Origin: Telopea speciosissima
Taxonomy: Eukaryota; Streptophyta; Magnoliopsida; Proteales; Proteaceae
Assembly: GCF_018873765.1 (NCBI RefSeq)
Contig: NC_057919.1
Coordinates: 19,136,698 to 19,200,697, forward strand
Reading direction: 5' to 3'
DNA: 64,000 bases
Positions within the stretch are counted from its first letter, which is position 1, and each line of letters opens with the position of its first letter. Of this stretch, positions 47,479-58,050 are shown one piece after another. A model generated the notes under the pieces. It ran no database searches. It was not told where the DNA came from and saw nothing but the letters and a program-made list of their open reading frames with translations. The position numbers and the translations under genes were made by a program.

Positions 47479-47727
47479 TCAGAGCCAGAGAGCTCTAGCC
47501 TCCTTGAGGAGCGGGACCAAAGTTCCATTAATGTGAGAAACCATAACTCTGTCCATGGACCCAACGAGTTTCCCATCGATAAAGACGACGGTTACAGCAG
47601 AAGAAGTACCGAGCAGCCTCATGAGAGCTTTCTCCATATCCTTCCCTCCGGGGTCCTCGTCAAGCTCGTGCACAGCAGGGTTCACACCCATCCCACAGAA
47701 GATGTGAACCCTGCTGTGCACGATCAA
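47479..47727 (-). pseudogene. captured CC-type glutaredoxin (ROXY) C-terminus
   Basis: The frame [61 protein letters not shown] matches the last two thirds of plant CC-type glutaredoxins, which bind TGA factors through the final ALWL. The N-terminal CCxC active site is missing, and the conserved cis-Pro (AVPVVF in the family) is Thr (AVTVVF). Family match begins about 47702; upstream codons to 47727 come from the palindrome. Inside a MULE, so a captured fragment rather than a gene. Confidence 0.85.
47666..47723. repeat. perfect 21-bp inverted repeat at the glutaredoxin capture border
   Basis: TCGTGCACAGCAGGGTTCACA (47666-47686 without its last base in this quotation limit) pairs exactly with 47703-47723 across a 16-base loop. 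The left arm is glutaredoxin coding sequence; the right arm is an inverted copy of it. Confidence 0.9.
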
Positions 47728-48221
47728 TTGAACCGATGATCAAGGTCGAATGCCTGAGGTAACACCGGATTTTCAAAACCCTAGATATTACAATCTTTTC
47801 AAGAAAATTAAAACAATAGGAAAGATTGAAGGGGGAAAACATACCTGTGTTGGTGTTTTTCCTTCTTCGTCTTCCGAGCATAGAGATGGGTCCAGCAATG
47901 GCGTCGAAGCTCACTGTCTACACAGTTCTATCGTCTTCTTCCTTTAACCCAGCTATGGTAAAACGATGAATTGTTTTGTTTTTTAGGATAAAAGAGGGTT
48001 TTACCTTTAAGGGGTATTATGGTACATTTATTCTTTCTAAGGGTAATTTGACCATTATGATAAAACTAACAGCAACCTAACCCCAAAAGCCTAACGAAGT
48101 GGACTAAGTTCATATATCTTAAAAAAATTAGGGTAGCCTGTGCTTTTTTTACCAAGTATGGTTAGTTTCTGAGATATTGGATACTTTTAGGGGGTGTCCA
48201 TGAAAATTTTCCTTAATTTTT

Positions 48222-50101
48222 TTTAGTCACTGAAATTTGAAAAATATTATATGCATAATAGGGTGCAAAGGTTGGTGGTGTTACTCTTTCTCATGCATAG
48301 GAGTTCAATCATCTCATTAACATTTGGGATGGATGTCTCTAGCCAGGTTGGTTTGAAGAGGGTTCTCTCAGGTGGGCATTGGTTCTGCACTTCTGCCTTA
48401 ATGAAAGGTCAAACAGGGTTGTAATTTTGTGGATAAATGGACCTCGGAGTCCCCTGGTAATATGTAAGTTTCAGTTCAAACGGAGTTCACCAATTATCAA
48501 AACTAAGCATTAAATAATAGTAGAGATTTAATAGGCATACATGGACATACAACTATACAAGGGAAGGAAAGGCATACCAATACAAAGGATATATATTTTT
48601 CTTTGGTAATAAAAAAAAGGGTATTTGATTGAATTTGAATAAAAAATTTGACACGTGATCAATCCAGACATTCCTTCGAGATACATCAATCGAAATTTCC
48701 AGACTATACTATAATAATTCATCGGGTGTTAGCATTTGTATGTGTTGGATGGTCTAAAGAGGTTGGCTAATGAAAAATACCTCTTTTTCTTATTCAAAAG
48801 TAGTTAAGAGTATACTGGGAGTATGCTGCAGATACAACCTTTTCTACTATCCAAGATTTAATTTTTCTGAATTAAGGAAAATAAGAAGCTTACTATCTCA
48901 TATCCTGGAAGTAGTACTCAAATGGCGAAATCAGGAAGTGGGATTCATCATGCACTGTTGTAATTATAAATTAGGGTGAGCTGTGTGGCAAGGGATTGCT
49001 TTATTCAATCAGCATGAGAAGACTAGCAATGATTGATTTGGTTACTCAAAAATAAAATCTACCAGAAAATACGAAGATGCAAAGCCAAGAAACTGAGATG
49101 AGCGGGCAGTGCAATAAGAATTCTGTAAATCGTCAGGCAAGGTGCAATTGAGAATATGAATTAATCATGTTGGGGCTGAGACCATGTAAGGAGGAAATAT
49201 GGAGGACCTCAACATGTTAACAAGAACTATTCTACAAGTGCCAGGACAACTGATTTGGGTGTGATTTAAAGGGCAGGCAAAAGGGTCCCTCAATTGGTGC
49301 GTTATAACAACTTCTGCAAGATGGGTAACAATTTAAGACTGATATGGTGTTTGACGTTAGTCCACTGTTTGTCACCAAGGCAAACCAAGGAAATCGAGGG
49401 GGTAAAAAACCAAGGGGGCACCAACAAGGCGATAAAGCGTTGCCTAGGTGACCAACATGACACCTGAAAACAAGGCGAAAGAAAGGAACCTGGATGCCTA
49501 GGCGTCTCCTTGACAACTATAGTCCTCATTGCTGTTAGAAAGACCAAAGTAGTGATTGTGGCATATTGAATCGAAATCAAACCAAAGGGGGCACGGAATC
49601 CTGGAGTTAAATAGTACAGCACTCTCAATCTAGTAGATCTTCTGATGCTATACAATCTACTAGGAAATAATTTTGAAGTGGAGAAGGGATGAATAGTTCC
49701 ATATTTTCTGCTTTGAAAATATAATTCTACAGAGTTTCTCCCATTTTCCAGAATGACACTTTTCATTTGTAATGTACTGGACTGGTAGGTGACCAAGGAA
49801 TTACAATCTTGACTCTAAAACATGGAAAGTAGCAATAAGGAGACTTCGTAGAAACATGTACAAGGAAAGCAATGAGGAAAAAGTCCATTCATCCCTACTA
49901 TAGATTAGATGGAGAAGCAATCTAATTAGAATCATAACTTTATTCGACATACTTTTAATATGCCATTAGCAACTAAGAAAAAAAACAATTTTAGCTACAT
50001 TTTTTAGCAAATAAATAAATATAACTTAGTCAAACGAGAGCACACACTAATTCTACCTACAAAACTTCATTGATTTCTTGACCCCGAGTGCCCAGTTGTT
50101 A
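48222..50101. other. intergenic and 3' flank of the coiled-coil gene
   Basis: 49370-49525 has words such as AAGGCGATAAAGCGTTGCC and GATGCCTAGGCGTCTCC ending in TTGACAACTATAG, resembling a common plant MITE-like repeat with GCCTAGGCG cores. No gene recognised. Confidence 0.4.
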
Positions 50102-52045
50102 TCAGGTAGAATTTCCACTAGGCCTCCCTGTTTGGTCACCTTCCACAAGCTCATTCACACAGAAGTGTTTCAAGTCTTCAAACATTTTCTTCCACCTTTC
50201 GACCATTTCCAGTGATCTTTTTAAATCAAGTTTCATCCTCTCCAACTCCATTTCGGTAGCAGCAGAAGAACCCTGTTGCTGAAGAAGACACCAGAAAGAT
50301 AAGTTATCAGCTGAGGTCCCAAGTTTTTTAAAACACATGAATAAAATGGCAGAAGGCGGTGAATTTAAATTTCTATCAGAACACCATAAAACCAAATTTT
50401 ATTTCTTGTCATAAGAACATTTCTTGGCTTTATCATTTGTCCTATATTTCTTATCACAGGAATAAGGTTTATTTTTCTTTTCTGGTGTCCTACCCAGGAT
50501 GGAAATCAAACAGATACAAGATAATCTGTAAACACAGTAAATAAGATTTGGTCCTACCCAATTACACAAATGATGGCAACCCCCCCCCCTTTTTTTTTTT
50601 TAAAAAAAAAAGAGAGAAGAAACAAATTTTTTATTTCTTTTCCTAAGCAAATATCATCGTATTCTCCTTGGTTGCATGTGAGTAGCATAACCAGCTTAGT
50701 CAAGTCACTTCTAAAGATGCCTACTACAGTCTACAGCAGTCCCTGATCATGGAGCTAATATGGACACCCATTGAAATGTTTTGAACCGTGGGCCCCTATC
50801 CTTTTGTTTGGCCCTCGTTAAACCAAGGGACTCTTGAGAACTGCATAGAACTTTCCGAACCACCTGGATTTTCAGAAAACCACTCAAACTGGACAATCAA
50901 ACTGTATAGTCTGGGTTACATCATCATACACAACATTGCTTGAATTGAAATCTGTTTGCACTAAAAGAAAATAAAATGCCTTTACCTCTTCGTTTGTTTG
51001 CTATTAAGCCCCCTCAATTGATGAGTATTAATTAGCTCCTTATTAATGGATTATCATATTTTCAAAGATTTAAAAGCTTTCCTTAATCTATGGATTTTCA
51101 TTGGGAGAATTAATAAGTAATTACTATAATTACCTATTAGTAGTTGTCTTCCCAAAAAGGCTCTATTAACTAACTATCCAACTATATATAACAATAAAAA
51201 GGCATATACATTTGGTCTATTGTGCTGATGTCATCATGGGTTGAACCGGGAATCAAATGGACCAAGATCTTTTCCAGTCCTGTGTCTGGGTTTAAAACAT
51301 TGCCCCATTGGCCAAGCTTCAAGGACCATAGGGTAGCTCAATCATCTGTTCTAATTAATAAATCATTTCTTGTTGGAAAATAATAAATGTTTAGTATACG
51401 AAGAATGCCACTCCAGGTTTAAGTCTTGAGAGCAAATGCCCTCGTTAGAGTCTTGAAGGCGGCCACTTTGCACAAAAATGCCAAAGGTTAGGACTGACTC
51501 CAAACACTCCCTCCCAGCACAGGCGAGACCATCTCTGGGTAATGGCTCCTTATAAGAAGAATGTCACTCCAACCCGTACAAGACTACGAGTCTACTCTTG
51601 AAAGAGGTAATTTATCAATGGAAGAAGTACAAGCAACAACAATCATGCTCTTCCAAAAGGCAAATATGGAAAGCAAACAAGTCAAGACCATGAGCTATGT
51701 GCAGAACAAATAGAAGATGAAAAAAAAGAAAGGCATTTTCAATAACCACATGATTCAAGAGCATTAAAATTAAGGCCATAAGGAAAACTAAAACCTGAAG
51801 CTCATTGATTTGATTCTTCATCACATGAAAGCTATGGTATGGAGCATCTAAAGATTCATCACATGAAGGCTGAGGTGCAATTACAGCCTTTGGTTCATTA
51901 TTTTCATCTGATGAATATGCATATTTGTCCAATGGTGGAGGTAATAATGATGCAGCCCTTCTAGATAGGGGAGCTTGAGCACTGCCTACTTTCCGACTAA
52001 TTCCAATGAACGGTTGCCGAACAATTAAAACATTGTTGACAGGAC
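50102..52045 (-). CDS. last two exons of an unrecognised coiled-coil protein (5' part not found)
   Basis: Exon 51795-52045 (minus) follows a TTTCTCAG acceptor, encodes NVLIVRQPFIGISRKVGSAQ, SRRAASLLPPPLDKYAYSSD and ends NQINELQ before GTTTTAG. The final exon 50102-50278 follows CTTCTTCAG and reads QQGSSAATEMELERMKLDLK, then SLEMVERWKKMFEDLKHFC, ending TGRPSGNST-stop. Phases agree (the first exon starts with two bases of a split codon, and the junction is phase 0). The C-terminus is a predicted helix/coiled coil. The family was not recognised. Earlier exons were not found up to 55.1 kb; they may lie outside the window or be lost. Confidence 0.6.
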
Positions 52046-52195
52046 CTGAGAAATAAACAAAAAAGCTAATTATCCAAACAAAAGATGTACATAATGATAT
52101 TCTAAACAATGAACTAAAAAAATCACTAATCACATTCACTAGTTGGAAAACCATCACCAAATACAGGCATTAAGTACAAACTCCCTAACAAGAGA

Positions 52196-53290
52196 ACATG
52201 ATGCAGGGCCATCGGCAGTCCCTGCCAAGTCCAGCCCAGGCCTAGTCAAGCACCCCACGAGGTACCAGCTTAGGCCCAAGCCCAAACCTCCTTGGCCCCA
52301 TAATTGAGCCTGCAGCCCAAGAGAATCAGACCAACCCCGCCAGGCCTAGCCTACCAGGCCCAGCCCAAGTTTATGAAACCAGCAGCTGGCTCATCAAAGA
52401 AGGCCAAGTCCAAGTCTGGCCCACAAGTCAACAACAGTCTAGTGCCTTTTTCAATCCCAGCAGTGACTCCTCAGTTCCAACAAAATGTCTTTTAATTTTC
52501 CTAGTTTCTAGTTAATTGTCTTTTCGTATTCCTAGGCAGGTTTATTGCTTTCTTTTATTTTGGTATTGTTTGTAGTTCCAAAGTCTTGGAACAAGTCTTT
52601 AGTTTTCTTGGGGTTAGTTTCAATGTTTTGGGGTTTATTTCTACGTATGGGGGGTTAATCCTAGGTATTGAAATTCCACTAGCTTTGGGAATTCCAACAG
52701 TTCATTTATTAAGATGCATGTAACCAAAGGTTCAACTGAACCTTTTCCTCCTGTATATAAAGAAATCGTGGGAGCCTTCTTTGGCAACCAGAATAGAAAA
52801 AAAAAAGAATTCTCTGAAGAACTATATCCTGTGGACCTCAGGTGGGCTGTGGACTCAGCAACTACATCCAAAAGTGGATCTCTTTTGGTTGACCTAGGTG
52901 GACTCCTAAGGTGGGCTCTATTGGATCTCTTGCAGCCAAAACAATCTTTTATTTTCTGTTTAACTTTTCAACTTCAACCAATCATCCCTACCATACCCAC
53001 CATCAATCACAACTTCATCAAAATCTTTTCTTTTCATTCCCCTTTCATTTGCACCCTTTTCTCTTTATAAACCCTCCAACAGTGGCCTTTTCTTTACTTT
53101 CCATTAAACCAGATCTCAACCCTGGCAGCAGCCAATTCTTGACTGCACCACCCCTTCTTCCCCCCCCCCCCCCAAAAGCCCAAAAAGGAAAAAAAAACCA
53201 CAGGTATTTTCGTCCAAAATCTGCTTTGACTGCTTCAAGTTACAAGCACATCAGAGGTCTCTTCCATCATCATCATGCAGCATAAGCACC
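52196..53290 (+). repeat. LTR-retrotransposon fragment
   Basis: Starts with a Pro-rich frame (about 52200-52495, ending FQQNVF-stop) in GCCCAGGCCCAGCC-type sequence. It is followed by U3-like text, a TATA-like TGTATATAAAG (52751-52761) and GGTGGACTCCTAAGGTGGGC. It looks like the end of an internal region plus LTR promoter, lying upstream of (or in a 5' intron of) the coiled-coil gene. Ends and family not determined. Confidence 0.4.
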
Positions 53291-53552
53291 TGAACATAAC
53301 AAATCCAACCCATCACTTTGAATATATCCCCACTCTTCGGTCCTTCTGTTCAGTCCCAGTTCAGCAAACTTCCACTAGCAGTTCCGCAGCTGGAATGTAA
53401 GGCCAATCAGCTACATTTACCTATATCGCACCCTTAGGTCGTCCTCCAAAATTGATTTTTCTTCAAATGAGTGCCATTTTATACTGTCATATCTGGCCTT
53501 TTGTTGGACATGAAATCACTTGGGCATAGGTACAGGACACATCTTGGACACT

Positions 53553-53686
53553 AAAAAAAAGGGCGTACCCAGCGCACGAAGCTCCCGCCATTGCGGGGTC
53601 TGGGGAGGGTCATAATGTACGCAGCCTTACCCCTGCTTTCACAGAGAGGCTGTTTCCAGACTCGAACCCATGACCTCTTGGTCACA
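53553..53686 (-). mobile_element. Au SINE, 5'-truncated, minus strand
   Basis: Reversed, it reads GTGACCAAGAGGTCATGGGT, TCGAGTCTGGAAACAGCC, GGGTAAGGCTGCGTACATTA, CCGCAATGGCGGGAGC and GGGTACGCCC plus T-run: the Au consensus with the first ~25 bases (A box) missing. Confidence 0.85.
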
Positions 53687-55156
53687 TCTTGGACACTAAA
53701 GATCCATTAATTGCACATACAACATATATAATACCATTACATTTGGACCTCTCAGTGCAAGTTGCAAGCAACAACATCACACTTGAAAAGAAGATCAAAC
53801 TGTTTTTCTCTGTTTATATAAAACCGTCAATACCAGCCAGTTTGTTGTGGTTCTATGTCCTGGATGGTTCTAAGATAAGATCAAACCTAAAATATGTCCT
53901 GCCAAGCTCGGTTTGACCACCGTCTGGTCCAGTCCAATTTTAAAACTATGGTTGCAAGTTCATAATTGCATGCTTATGTTGTAGATTGTTTTAAATTTCT
54001 GGCCACAATTAATGACTGTATTCAAATTATTCATAAATAATGTACGCTAAATCTGTTTGTAACCTCTATTAAATAACCACACTCAAACCTTGTGTGCAAT
54101 TTAAGAATGGATACCTTAATGTAATTTCACATTGGGATTAAGGGCTACTGAAATTACAGAGATTACCCTTTGTTGAGGTCCATCTGCTCTCCACTGGAGA
54201 TCAAAACTTCAGGTTAAAAAAAAACTCTTTGCAGCTCCCTCTTTTATCATGCTTCTCCCTACACCACCTCACCTCTGTGTCTGTGCCATAACAAGTAGCA
54301 AGGATACCAAATCATCCACCTCACACACACCCCCCCAAATATAGCAGAAAATAAATTCCAAACTTTGGAACTGAGATATGCGGAAAGGATGATATCAATT
54401 ACAACCCATATTCAAGTTCGTCCAACTACGAACAAGCCCCTAAAGCATTCCTTATTAGGTTTCATCCAGTTCCAAACAAGAAGTTCGCATTTCCAGAAAC
54501 AAATCCAACCGTTTTAATAGAAAACTCTTTCCCAAACACCTGTAATCATGTGTTCAAGATCAATGAGAGTTTAACAATGGCAAACGAGTGAAGTTAGAAG
54601 TGAAGATAGTTTCATGAGCTAAGAAATTTGGGGAAACACACAATGAGGGGGGAAAAAAAAAGTGCATTGCAATTGCTGCCAATGAAAATATTAACACTTT
54701 CATTAGAGAGCTCTAACTATACAAATTTGAGGGACAACCATTCAATCTCAAGTTTACATGGAAATGCACCCAAATTCTCCTTCGTTTAGGTTGGGATTTT
54801 CATCCGATAATCAGGGAAAGGGGGGGCAGTTGCAGAACTGCTTCCTCTGCCTCAATTGGGTCAAACAATGGACATCACTACAAAAACCAAAAACACTAAA
54901 TTTAGCAAAACCCCAAAACACGTGGACAAGGGAGGGAGGAGAGAGAGAGAGAGAGAGAAAGTGGAATTGACTGGTGGTTGAAACCCCAGGGGGCAGCAGG
55001 AGAGAGTGCTGGCAGCTGATGGTTGAAACAAAAGTGAGGACAAGCAGAAGAAAAAATCATTTAAGCTGTCAATATTAAATACCTCAATTGCCCTTCTTTA
55101 CAAAGGGACCCAATAATGAATGCATCTAGACTGTTAACTTGCTTGCTACTTCAAAA
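53687..55156. other. intergenic; possible 5' flank of the coiled-coil gene
   Basis: GA microsatellite at 54935-54958. CT-rich on the minus strand, which would suit a 5' UTR, but no start codon with a supported exon was found. Confidence 0.4.
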
Positions 55157-56220
55157 ATCATAACCAAGTCACTAAAACTCGGAACTCGGTACCAACTCGA
55201 CCCTTGGAAAAGCCGCATCGAATCGAGATCTCGCCAATTTGGTGCATTTCCCCCCCCCCCCGATTCGAAGCCTCAACTCGGTGGGTTTTAGACCTAGTTT
55301 GGGTCTAAAACTTGGTATTCAGCCTAGTTTAGGCCATTTAAACATAATAGTACTATCAGATTTTGCAAAAACAAAATCCAAATATGAGTTTCACTTCGGA
55401 CCATACGTTGGTAGGTGACAACGTACTAAAATACCCTACTCTACACATAATTTAGTAATAGAAAACAATCAAAATATTCAATTAATGTAAAACAACTTAA
55501 ATAAGCATTAGAAATGTTAAAGACTTAAAGTGTACAATACATCAATCTTTAAACAAATGTTACATAAAATGTGATATGTTAATGTATTCAGTCCCAACAC
55601 GATCTACAAAGAATTCCCATGTCATAGTGTTGCTGTAGTTTTGCACATAGTTTGCCACGACACTCATATAAGTGTTGTCATCAACATATGCCAAGTATAT
55701 GGAAGAGGCGGTTGCCATGAGGCGTGAGATCCATTGCTACTGTCATATTGAGGCATGTATGGCCGGTTTGGGACTGGGAATATGGGCCCAAAACCAGACC
55801 CAGTGCTTTGATTGTCAAACTCATGTGTTGAAAAAAATAGATTTAGGGAAAATAGTTTACCTTTGAAAAATCCTTCAAATCGTGATGAATCTTGAAGATG
55901 TGTAGTTGAATCCTTCAAATGTGCAGCTGAATCACCTCACCCGAAGGTCAAGTCTGGAAATCCACAGGTAAAATGAAGGAGGAGCTTCAAATGGGGAAGA
56001 AGAGAGCAGCGTTGGGAGCCTTGGACAGAACTTGACCGAGATATGTCGAGTTAGGTAAGTAAAACAAGAGGTAGATGGGTCGAGTTCTGGCTCGACCCGA
56101 GATCCAAGATCTCGCCGAGATAGTGTACTTTTTAATATCGTATTGGAACTCGACTCGGTTTCACAAAAAAACCGAGATCTCGCCGAGTCGAGTTGAGTCG
56201 AGTTCTCGGACCATGATCAT
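55157..56220. mobile_element. DNA-transposon remnant with ACTCG-rich ends
   Basis: Both ends are crowded with ACTCGG / GAGATCTCGCCGAG words, in opposite senses. Between them the minus strand (55664-55840) reads FSTHEFDNQSTGSGFGPIFP and WQPPLPYTWHMLMTTLI, with similar AT-rich sequence beyond, looking like an exon of a transposon-encoded protein I cannot name. Superfamily uncertain (hAT possible); edges approximate. Confidence 0.4.
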
Positions 56221-56375
56221 AACACTACTATTATGTAAGATGTCTCCATGTACTCACGCCTACTTGGGATATTGATACTAGTCAAAGTCCCAATACCTAA
56301 GATTTAATCATTAGACAGATCGACTCCAAGTCATATACAAGCATATGGAACCTACACCCAAACCCACAACATAGG

Positions 56376-57640
56376 TGTAGACACCCCATTTTGTCACACT
56401 GAGGATGTTCAGGGCAATGATGAGATGGCCATTCTGGGACATAGGGGAGGACCCACCTTTATATCTTTTGAATTACCAAAATACCCCTAGAAGAGGTTAA
56501 CTAAGAAAATCAATAAACTGCCTTAAAGTCTAAAATTCATGAATTAAGTGTATTTCATCATAAAATATCCTATATTTGAAGATGGCGCGAAAATGGATTG
56601 ATTATTTGGCCATCATTTTATTTGTTTTTTGGCCAAGGTTGGACCCACACTCGAAAGGTTTTTCTCAACCAACTTTTTGGCCAACACAGTGCCCAAACTC
56701 CATGTCATTGGATAGTTCTCGGAACGAGCTTTGCAATGATGTTTGGTTCAAGAAAAAATATGCTTACAAATTCATGAAGATTTAAAGCCAAAAAAATAAT
56801 AAAAATCCAATTCAGACTGTAGGTCAGACCGTGGGTCAACCCGCGAGTCAGCTCGATGCACCCATGAGTCAACCTCAGGTTGATTCTTGCTCGCGTCAGG
56901 ATGATGCCAGTGTGGTTTCAAATTAAAAGAAAAAGTGTGTTGACGTTAACATGACCCACGTTGATATGAATCACCGGTCAACTCTAAATTGACCCGGTCA
57001 GTGAAGCAGGTGGGTCGCACAACGGCCTAACCACCCGCCTTTAAAATGCACGACGGTCACATGAGTACATGTGCCACGTGCATGGCTGTCTATTTTTTAC
57101 TTTAAAAATGGAAGGAAATTAGGAGAGAAAAAAACACTAAAATTCCCAAGTCCTCCCAGAAAAATGCCTACAGATTGAGGACCCTCCCACACTCATTCCC
57201 ACAAATTCCAAGCTTGAGAGATCCCTCTCTCTTTTTTGTAATATCCCGAACTTTTGCGGTCATTTTGCCCAAAAAAATCCAAATATATATATATATATAT
57301 TTCCAAGCCCTAGGAGTGGTAGAAGTTAGAATACCTCTAAAAGCCCCATAGAAACCCTAGAGATCCTTTAAAAAGTCTAAAATGCCAATATAGTACCGAA
57401 ACTCCATTTTGCAACATAGAACCTCTGCAACTTGAAGTATGCACTCCCCTGAGCTCAAGGACATCCTCTAGACAAAGAACAGTTTTTTTTTTCAATTAGA
57501 TAAGTTCATTTTTTATTATTTATTTTATTTCATTTTTATTTTATTAGGAAGGGGTATTTGCTGAAAAATCTTTTAAAAATCCAAATCGTGGCAACTTCCC
57601 GAGGTTTTCCTTTCCAATTTTTGTGCGTTTTGATAAGCTT
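56376..57640 (-). repeat. LTR-like sequence, one border visible
   Basis: Begins TGTAGACACCCCATTTTGTC, whose reverse ends GGGGTGTCTACA and resembles the 3' end of the solo LTR at 2228-2249. An AT microsatellite lies at 57283-57300. The other border, a target duplication and any internal region were not identified. A short frame at 56576-56785 has no recognisable match. Confidence 0.35.
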
Positions 57641-57644
57641 TGTG

Positions 57645-58018
57645 TAGCAGATATGAGGATGTTAAGATAGATGTGTGGAAAAACAAGGAAGGACAGAGTA
57701 CGGACTGAGCATATTAGATTGGACTTGGAGGTTGCCCCAATCAATGACAAACTACAAGAGAGTCGTTTAAGGTGGCATGGTCATATTCAACAGAGGCCTA
57801 GGGACACCCCAGTAAGGAGTGATATGATTCCGATTGAAGGAGCTAAAAGAGCTAGGGCAGACCTAAACGGACCATAGGAGAAATGGTGAGGAAAGACATG
57901 CATAGGCTAGGGCTTGTCCCAAATATGACATCGGATAGAGCCTATTGGAGGGCAAGGATCCATGTTGCAGACCCCATTTAGATGAGATTCTCTTGGCGGG
58001 CTGGGCTATGCCTATATC
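57645..58018 (+). pseudogene. RTE-type LINE C-terminal fragment
   Basis: ADMRMLR-stop-MCGKTRKD, then LEVAPINDKLQESRLRWHGH, DTPVRSDMIPIEGAKRAR and, after a frameshift near 57850, VRKDMHRLGLVP and YWRARIHVADPI: the end of a plant RTE LINE reverse transcriptase. The Trp before MCG is TAG. The same region is present in reverse at 24136-24553. 5' truncated, 3' UTR continues to about 58040, then the MULE target site. Confidence 0.8.
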
Positions 58019-58050
58019 CTCTTACTATCTTTCATCGTTCATTTTTCTAT

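Larger units (their letters stand above)
46312..48212. mobile_element. Pack-MULE carrying a glutaredoxin fragment
   Basis: Terminal repeats GGGAAAATTTCACGGACACC (left) and GGAAAATTTTCATGGACACC (right, reversed) continue for about 75 bp through AATATCTCA and CATACTTGGT. Perfect 9-bp duplication TTAATTTTT at 46303-46311 and 48213-48221. No transposase. The interior includes glutaredoxin coding sequence (47479-47702) and other GC-richer, exon-like blocks (46530-46620, 47880-47945) of unknown origin, plus a 21-bp palindrome at the edge of the captured piece. Confidence 0.85.

Noticed and set aside
52714..53285. Overlapping 118- and 124-codon frames
   Set aside because: They fall in LTR-like sequence with a promoter-like TATA and a poly-C run, with no protein family match.
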